From Rhabdophis nuchalis (Eukaryota > Chordata > Lepidosauria > Squamata > Natricidae): a stretch of 64,000 bases of DNA. The notes under the pieces are model-generated. The model saw nothing but the letters and a program-made list of their open reading frames with translations, did not search any database and was not told the origin of the DNA. The DNA lies in contig CM077646.1 of assembly GCA_039707465.1 (NCBI GenBank), positions 81,926,715-81,990,714 on the forward strand, in the 5' to 3' direction. Positions 57,716 to 64,000 of this stretch are shown here, piece after piece (positions within the stretch are counted from its first letter, which is position 1; every line of letters starts with the position of its first letter). Both the position numbers and the translations under genes were made by a program.

Positions 57716-57997
57716 CTACGAGTCCCTTGGACCTCCGCCTCTTCCGCAAATGTTTAAAGACATATTTTTTCCATCAAGCCGGCCTAGCCTAACCTCCCAT
57801 GGGGACTTTTAGAAAAGTTTTAAATTGGGTTTTTAATAATTGGTTTTTAGCACAGGATTGGGGATTATTTAATATATATTTTAAATTATTTGTCTATCTT
57901 CTATTGTGTATGTTTTTAAGTTTCCTGTGCGCCGCCCTGGGTCCTCTGTGGAGAAGGGCGGGATATAAATGTAATAAAAAAAAAAAAAAAAAAAAAA
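57716..57997 (+). mobile_element. L2-clade LINE copy I, 3' end only
   Basis: It starts at the last about 20 codons (DLRLFRKCLKTYFFHQAGLA-like) and carries 3' UTR, hairpin cgccgccctgggtcc...gaagggcggg (57928-57963) and a long A tail. A BovB fragment begins immediately after the tail. Confidence 0.82.
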
Positions 57998-58315
57998 GGT
58001 GATCAAACTGGTCAGTCCTAGAGGAGATTAACCCTGACTGCTCTTTATAAGGCCAGATCCTTTAGATAAAACTCAAATATTTTGGCCACTTAATGAGAAG
58101 GAAAGGCTCACTGGAAAAGAGCCTAATGCTGGGAAAGATTGAGGGCAAAAGAGGAAGGGGACGACAGAGAATGAGGTGGCTGGATAGAGTCACTGAAGCA
58201 GTCAGCATGAGCTTAAATTGACTCCAGAGGATGGTAGAAAACAGGAAAGCCTGGAGGAACCTTGTTCATGGGATCGCGATGGGTCAGACACAACTTTGCA
58301 ACTAACAAGAAGAAG
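57998..58315 (+). mobile_element. RTE/BovB LINE 3' end
   Basis: Matches the copy at 15340-15622 along its length: actggtcagtcctagaggag, ggccacttaatgagaaggaa, gagaatgaggtggctgg, and ttgcaactaacaagaag at the end. Only the last coding and 3' UTR portion is present. The opening is flush with the L2 tail, so one element probably inserted at the other's end. Confidence 0.88.
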
Positions 58316-59639
58316 AAAGTACACAATGACAGTATTCTTTGTAAACCTAGGGAGTCAAAGGGTGATGGTTTATCATGAGATTTTTAAAAAATAATGAATT
58401 CCATGCTGAGAAAACAATAGGATCATCGTCATTTCTCTCATGTCATTTCTACCAAAGTCTAATACTCTGAATATAACGAATCCAGCTGATAATGACACCT
58501 GGCAGAGGAATACACACTTGGAGGAACACACTATTGGAGTGAAATGGTCACTTTGGACAAGCCCTTTACAATGGCTATATTTTGAAATGTGCAGCATGAA
58601 AGAAGATGTAGAAATTGGAAGTGTTGCACCAATGAATCAGTATGTTTTAGTCTGTAAATGAAGGTTTTACAAAGCAGCCTGAAGAGGAGAGACAACTGTC
58701 TTCTCAGATGAGCCATGGCTGTGTCCCAACATCCAGACACCAATCTGTCCATGTTTGCATTGCAAAACTACTTTGCTCCTTGCATTTTAATTAGACACCC
58801 CAGTTAGAGGGCAACCTGTCATTCTAAATGCCTGATAGGAAGCGTTTACTCAAGTTTGTTGGTGCAAGCTCAGCCTAGTTTAATCAAGTATCTATTATTC
58901 TTCTGCTGGGAAGGGGGGGAGAAAGCAGGAATAAATAGAAGCTTCTCAACCATTGGACTACTGCGCCTAAATCATCTAGGGCTGTGGAAGTGTGTGCTCT
59001 GCAAACAACCCCCAACATATTAACAACCATTCCCTAAAAGCTGTGCAAGTACACTCAATGCAGTTCACAGAGCCCCCTACAATGATTGTTCCAACGACAA
59101 AACTACGATAATGTCCTAATTACACCAATAAAAAAGCCAGCTGGAATTAGCAGCTTTGATTTGTTTTTTGAGAAGATTTAAAAATTGCTTTGTAAAAAGG
59201 CTGAGAAGAGGGGGAAAAAATCTATTTGGATAAAATGCTTTTGTCTCACAGATGCTGGTTTGATTTTAAAGAAAATTAATTTCTGGAGCTGGTTTCCTTT
59301 GAGCACATGCTGAGGGGAGTTTCTTTTATTTTGCAAAACAATTGCTTCTGTATCTCTGCAGAGAATCATTGAGCACATAATGGAATTGGGTTCCTCCCAG
59401 CTTCCCAAGATTGGTAGTGCCCTTGAGAAACTGGTTCAAGAGACAAGCACTGGAAGGATACTTGAAGGCAGATGGAGGATTGGAGGTTGCATTAAAGGAG
59501 GAATACTTGGGGAGCGGGGAGGGGAGGATAAATTTTAAAAAGTCAGGATGGCTATAACTGCAACCTTGTCTATTTTTTTATGTGTTGCACATGCTGAGTT
59601 TCAGTTGCAAAGTCTTAGCCAATCATCTTTTTTTTAACC
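58316..59639. other. Non-coding sequence
   Basis: No feature supported. Confidence 0.45.
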
Positions 59640-61240
59640 CTTTCATACAGATGAAAAAGAAAAATAACAGCTTTCAAAAGAAACCAGAATGGCTGCATAA
59701 AGAACTCTCTGAAAAATTGAAAGACAAAAGGGCAAGTAGAAAAAGTAGAAAAAGTGCCACATAGCTAAGGCAGAATAACAACCAATATCTTGAGCCTGCA
59801 AAGATAAAGTGAGGAAAGCTAAGGCTCAAAATGAATTAAGGCTTGAGACAAAAGTAAAAATTAACAAAAAAAAGCTTCTTTCAACATGTAAGAAACAAGA
59901 AAAAAGCCAAGGAAACGACTGGCCCATTAGTGGGAAGAAGTGGGAAGAAGGTGACAAGTAACAGGGAGAAAGCAGAACTACTTAACTCATTTTTTGCATC
60001 TGTCTTTACACAAAGGGGAAAAAACAGTCCAACCTATCAAAAAGAGTACAGTAAAAAACAGATTAGGAACACAAGTTAAAATAGGCAAGAAAATGATAAG
60101 TGAGCACCTGTCCACCCTAGATGAATTCAAAACGCTAGGACCAGATGGATTACACCCCAAGGTTTTGAAGGAATTGGCAGACATTATCTCTGAAACATTG
60201 AACTGTATATTTCAGAGATCCTGGAGCACCGGGGAACTATCAGAGGACTGGAAAAGAGCTAATGTATTTCCCATCCTCAAAAAAGGAAAAAAATAATAGA
60301 TCCAGAAAACATCAGTCTAACCTCAATACCTGAGAAGATTCTGGAAAATATAATCAAGAAACGAATCAGCAAACACCTAGAGGCAAACAAAGTAATAAAC
60401 AAAAGCCAACATGGGTTTGTCAAAAACATGAAGACAAATATTATTGCATTCTTTGACAAAGTGACAAAAATAGTGGACCAGAGAAATGCTGTGGATACAA
60501 TATAAATGTACTTCAATAAGGCATTTGATAAAGTAGACCACAACCTACTACTTGATAAGCTAGAAAAATATGGGTTGGACAGTATCACCACCAGATGGAT
60601 TCATAACTGGCTGACCAACTGCAGTAAAAATGTAGTGCTCAATATATCTACATCTACATGGAGGGAAGTATGCAGTGTGGTACCTCAAAGTTCTTTTTTA
60701 GATCCAGTATTCTTCCGCAAACATATAAAGAATGGTTGCTGGAATTGGGTATGTCTTGTTTAATGAAAAGAAAGGCTAGGGGCGGGGGTGACATGATAGC
60801 ACTATTCCAATATCTCAGGGGTTCCACAAAGAAGAGGAAGTCAAGCTATTCTCCAGATAATTTAATATGTTTTTAAATTGTTTTAACTTTTGTATATCTG
60901 TGTTTTATTTTGTCTGTACACTGCCCTGAGTCCTTCAGGAGTAGGGCGGTATAAAATATAACTAAACTAAACTAAACTAAACTAAACTAAACAAAGCATC
61001 TGGGGGGGAAGGACAAGAAGCAATGGGTGGAAACTAGTCAAGGAGAGAAGCAACTTAGAACTAAGGAGAACAATCAATCAGTAGAACAATTTGCTTCCAG
61101 AAGTTGTGAATACTCCAACACTGGTAGTTTTTAAGAAGAGATTGTCTGAAATGGCATAGGGTTTTCTGGTTTCTGGTTTAGTTTCTGGTTTATTGGATTT
61201 TGCTTGAGTCGGGAGTTGGACATGTAGATCTCTAAGCTTC
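59640..61240 (+). pseudogene. CR1 LINE relic, interrupted
   Basis: Decayed CR1 ORF2. The linker and RT N-terminus show TLGPDGLHPKVLKELADIIS and SEDWKRANVFPILKKGKK. Motif A is YFNKAFDKVDHNLLLDKLEK and VVPQSSFLDPVF follows. An internal deletion removes the YADD region. After it come LEL/GMS and a KRKARGGGDMIALFQYLRG stretch, a nested L2 tail at 60865-60991, and the CR1 C-terminus and 3' UTR to about 61240. Frameshifts and stops run throughout. Confidence 0.82.
60865..60991 (+). mobile_element. L2 3'-tail insertion nested in CR1
   Basis: The sequence tgtacactgccctgagtcc...agtagggcggtataaaa is the L2 hairpin, followed by a TAAAC-unit tail. CR1 sequence lies on both sides, so this short L2 copy inserted into the older CR1. 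Confidence 0.78.
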
Positions 61241-61264
61241 TCTCTTCTACTTGATGTTTTTCAT

Positions 61265-61372
<108 letters not shown>

Positions 61373-61374
61373 CT

Positions 61375-63306
61375 TTTATACCGCCCCCTCTCCGGGTAGG
61401 ACTCGGGGCGGTGCACAGCAGATAAAATACAAATAATACATACACCTGAATAAATACATTCATACACTAAAACCAAATTAAATTAAGAACTGTGCTAAAA
61501 ATTTAAGACACTACAACCCTATAAAATTAATTACTAAAATCGACGTCTAAAGTCTAAACCAGGCCAGCCAGGTGGAAAAAATATGTCTTGAGCTCCCGGC
61601 GGAAGAGGCGTAGGTCCGTGATAGTGCGAATATTGGGGGGCAGGTCGTTCCAGAGAGCCGGGCCTGCCACAGAGAAGGCCCTACCCCTGGGGATCACCAG
61701 ACGGCATTGACCGGCCGACGGCACCCTGAGGAGGCCCTCCCTGTGTGAGCGGACAGGTCGAAGGGAGGTATGTGGTAGGAGGTCGTCTCGCAAATACCCA
61801 GGTCCCGTGCCATGGAGCGATTTAAAGATGGTCACCAGCACCTTGAAGCGCACCCGGAAGACCACAGGAAGCCAGTGCAGCTCACGCAGGAGCGGTGTTA
61901 CATGGGAGTATCAAGATACTTCCAGAATCCCTCACACGGCTGCATTCTGTACTAGCTGGAGCCTCCAGGTGCACCTCAAGGGGAGCCCCATGTAGAGAGT
62001 GTTACAGTAATCCAGGTGAGACGTGACGAGAGCTTGAGTGACTGTGCGAAGGGAGTCTCGATCTAGAAAGGGGCGCAACTGGCGTATCAGGCGGACCTGA
62101 TAAAAAGCCCCCCTGGCCTCGGCTGTCACATGGTCATCCAAGGGGTCATCCAAGGACAGCCGAGAATCCAGGAGGACGCCCAAGTTGCGAGCCCTTTCCG
62201 CAGGGGCTAATGACTAGCCCCCGATAGTCAGCGATGGAACAAGCTGACTATATCCAGACGCCGGAAACCACAGCCACTCAGTCTTGGACAGGTTGAGTCA
62301 GAGCTTGTTCCTCCCCATCCAGACTCACATGGCCTACAAACACTGGAACATCGCTTCAACGGCATTGTTGGGGTGGTTAGGGGTAGAGATGTACAGCTGA
62401 GTATCATCAGCGTACTGATGATACTCTATGCCAAAACCACGGATGATCTCACCCAGCGACTTCATATAGGTGTTAAACAGGACAGGCGAGAGAACCGATC
62501 CCTGAGGCACTCCACAAATGAGGGGCCTTGTTGTCGATCTCTGCCCTCCTGCCAACATCTATTGCACCCGGCCGGATAGGTAGGAGGAGAACCACCGCAA
62601 GACAGTGCCTCCCACTCCCAACCCCTCCAGTCGGCGCAGCAGGATACCATGGTCGATGGTATCAAATGCTGCTGAGAGGTCTAATAGGACCAGGATAGAG
62701 GAACAACCTCTATCCCGCACCCTCCAGAGATCATCGACCAACGCTGTGCTGTGCTGTGCCCAGGCTGGAAGCCAGACTGGCACGGGTCTAGATAGACAGT
62801 TTCCTCCAGGTGCTGGGGGAACTGCTGTGCCACCACACTCTCTACAACCTTCGCAAGAAAGTGAAGGTTGGAGACCAGACAATAATTACTCAACACCGCT
62901 GGATCCAGGGAAGGCTTCTTGAGGAGGGGTCTCACCACCGCCTCTTTCAAGGTGGCCGGCAAAGACCCCTCACTCAGAGAAGCATTCACTATTTCCTGGA
63001 GCCAATTTCGTGTCACCTCCTGGGAGTCCAGTACAAGCCAGGAGGGACACGGGTCCAATAAACATGTGGTGGCATTCAGTCGTTCCAGCAACCTGTCCAT
63101 GTCATCTGGAGTCACAAGGTCAAACTCCCCCCATAAAACGGTCTCAAGGCCTGCCTCCATCCGCCCACCTAGACTAACTTCATTGGAGGCCAGTTTGCCC
63201 CGGATCTGAGCAATTTTCTCCTGCAGATAAAGTCCAAACTCCTCTGCACGACCCTGTAAAGGCACTTCCTGCTCCCCCTGGTGAAGGAGGGAGCGGGTCA
63301 CTCTAA
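61375..63306 (-). mobile_element. L2-clade LINE copy L, 5'-truncated
   Basis: Right to left, it begins in the linker at ctctaatgatgtc (63306 side), carries the RT and C-terminal region, and ends with hairpin ccgccccctctcc...ctcggggcggtgcac (61380-61418) and the TAAA tail. Residues LRPFLDRDSLRTVTQALV group it with copy B. Confidence 0.87.
61554..63306 (-). pseudogene. L2 linker plus reverse transcriptase (copy L), broken
   Basis: Open stretches at 63451-62681, 62882-62559, 62558-62334, 62183-61932 and 61865-61554 are pieces of one ORF2. They include [54 protein letters not shown] and the C-terminal blocks. A deletion near 62745 shortens the [14 protein letters not shown] region. A 12-bp duplication near 62140 gives LDDPLDDH. 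The methionine at 63451 lies in flanking LTR sequence and is not a start. Confidence 0.85.
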
Positions 63307-63345
63307 TGATGTCTCTTCTCCAAAGTGTCTGAACTACTAGTATAT

Positions 63346-63789
63346 TGTTAGGGGTAAAAAACACCCCTGTTGGAAAATAAATAGCAGAATAGTGCAATAT
63401 ACCAGACAGTAGGAGATACATTGCTTTTAGCACACAATAACTATCAAGCACTGATAGTAGGAAAAATAAATAGTCTTTACTTTTATAGTAACTAAAATAC
63501 TTCTTCCAAACAGTGATACTAACTCTTCCAACAATAAACAGTCCCTCACCAAAACACAGTTATCTTACAGTCAAAACAATGATACTCTTCTTCAGTTTCA
63601 GCTCCTCAGTGGCAAACAGGAAGCAAAGGAAAGCAAAAGGGAACGAACTGTGTTCCCAGCTGCCCTTTTATGATTGAGCTGGGAAGCACAGCCAATCAGA
63701 TTCAACATAGTCCTTAAAGTTACATATACTATTTAAGAATCCTGGCTTATATATATTGTCAACCCAACATCAGGATAATTATCCTAACA
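63346..63789 (-). mobile_element. Probable solo LTR
   Basis: The segment starts tgttagggg and ends tcctaaca, the inverted TG...CA termini of a long terminal repeat, about 444 bp. On the minus strand, attggc (63691-63696) lies upstream of cataaaaggg (63663-63672), which resembles a TATA box at promoter-like spacing. Flanking bases share only tat, so the target duplication is unclear. No internal region or second LTR is in the window. Retroviral or Gypsy origin cannot be told. Confidence 0.6.
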
Positions 63790-64000
63790 TATGGTGATGC
63801 CTGGAAAAATAAAATATAACCATTTTGTGAAATACCAGTGATCTGTAGATTTGTTACATTTATTATAATTGCTTGTAACTGGTATCTGTCTTTTATTGAT
63901 AGGTTTATTGATAACTTTCCTGCTTGTTAATGTTGTTTAGCTTGTGCTTATTGCTCTTTTATTTCATTATATTGTATTGCTAGCTACTTTGAACACCATG
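63790..64000. other. AT-rich non-coding sequence
   Basis: Nothing recognisable to the end of the window. Confidence 0.5.

Overview
The window looks like repeat-packed, AT-rich, non-coding nuclear DNA from a squamate reptile, most likely a snake. The evidence is the mix of interspersed repeats recognised by eye: many L2-clade LINEs, RTE/BovB, CR1, L1, a LINE relic with a restriction-like endonuclease, hAT-type MITEs with 8-bp target duplications, a tRNA-derived SINE, and GATA/GACA (Bkm-type) arrays. I could not support any host protein exon, host RNA gene, CRISPR array or bacterial-type operon. Family names come from recognition, not from a database search.

Layout. 0-9 kb: a hAT MITE, an L2 copy (A, minus), a tRNA-derived SINE and a 5'-truncated L1 with target-site duplications. 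9-20.5 kb: mostly unique sequence, then L2 copies B and C (C keeps the longest open reverse-transcriptase frame), a mariner-like MITE, a BovB 3' end, and a restriction-endonuclease LINE relic split by a MITE. 20.6-24.7 kb: a GATA/GACA array, Penelope-like repeat pieces, CR1 3' ends, and a sequence matching every core position of a type I hammerhead ribozyme. 27.7-32.8 kb: L2 copy D, followed by an ORF1-only L1-like element with an intact 284-codon frame and 16-bp target duplications. 35.4-36.9 kb: an old LINE interrupted by an L2 copy (E) and two MITEs. 40.3-43.1 kb: tetranucleotide arrays. 44.4-49 kb: more MITEs, two of them stacked on one 8-bp target, and L2 copies F and G. 50.2-55.7 kb: a second ORF1-only L1 copy with a twin-priming-type inversion, beside L2 copy H, which reaches furthest 5'. 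57.7-63.8 kb: L2 copies I and L, BovB, a CR1 relic carrying a nested L2 tail, and a probable solo LTR.

The genes here work only as parasite biology. L2 copies supply an apurinic-type endonuclease and reverse transcriptase, and nearly every copy that keeps its 3' end finishes with a GC-rich hairpin and a short repeat tail whose unit differs between copies. MITEs and SINEs depend on enzymes made elsewhere. The L1-like elements at 30.8 and 50.3 kb have ORF1 but no ORF2 in the copies seen.

The best leads are the hammerhead ribozyme at 23329-23375 (with a second fragment at 1476-1517 that starts at the predicted cleavage site), the ORF1-only L1 pair, and the two MITEs stacked on one target site.
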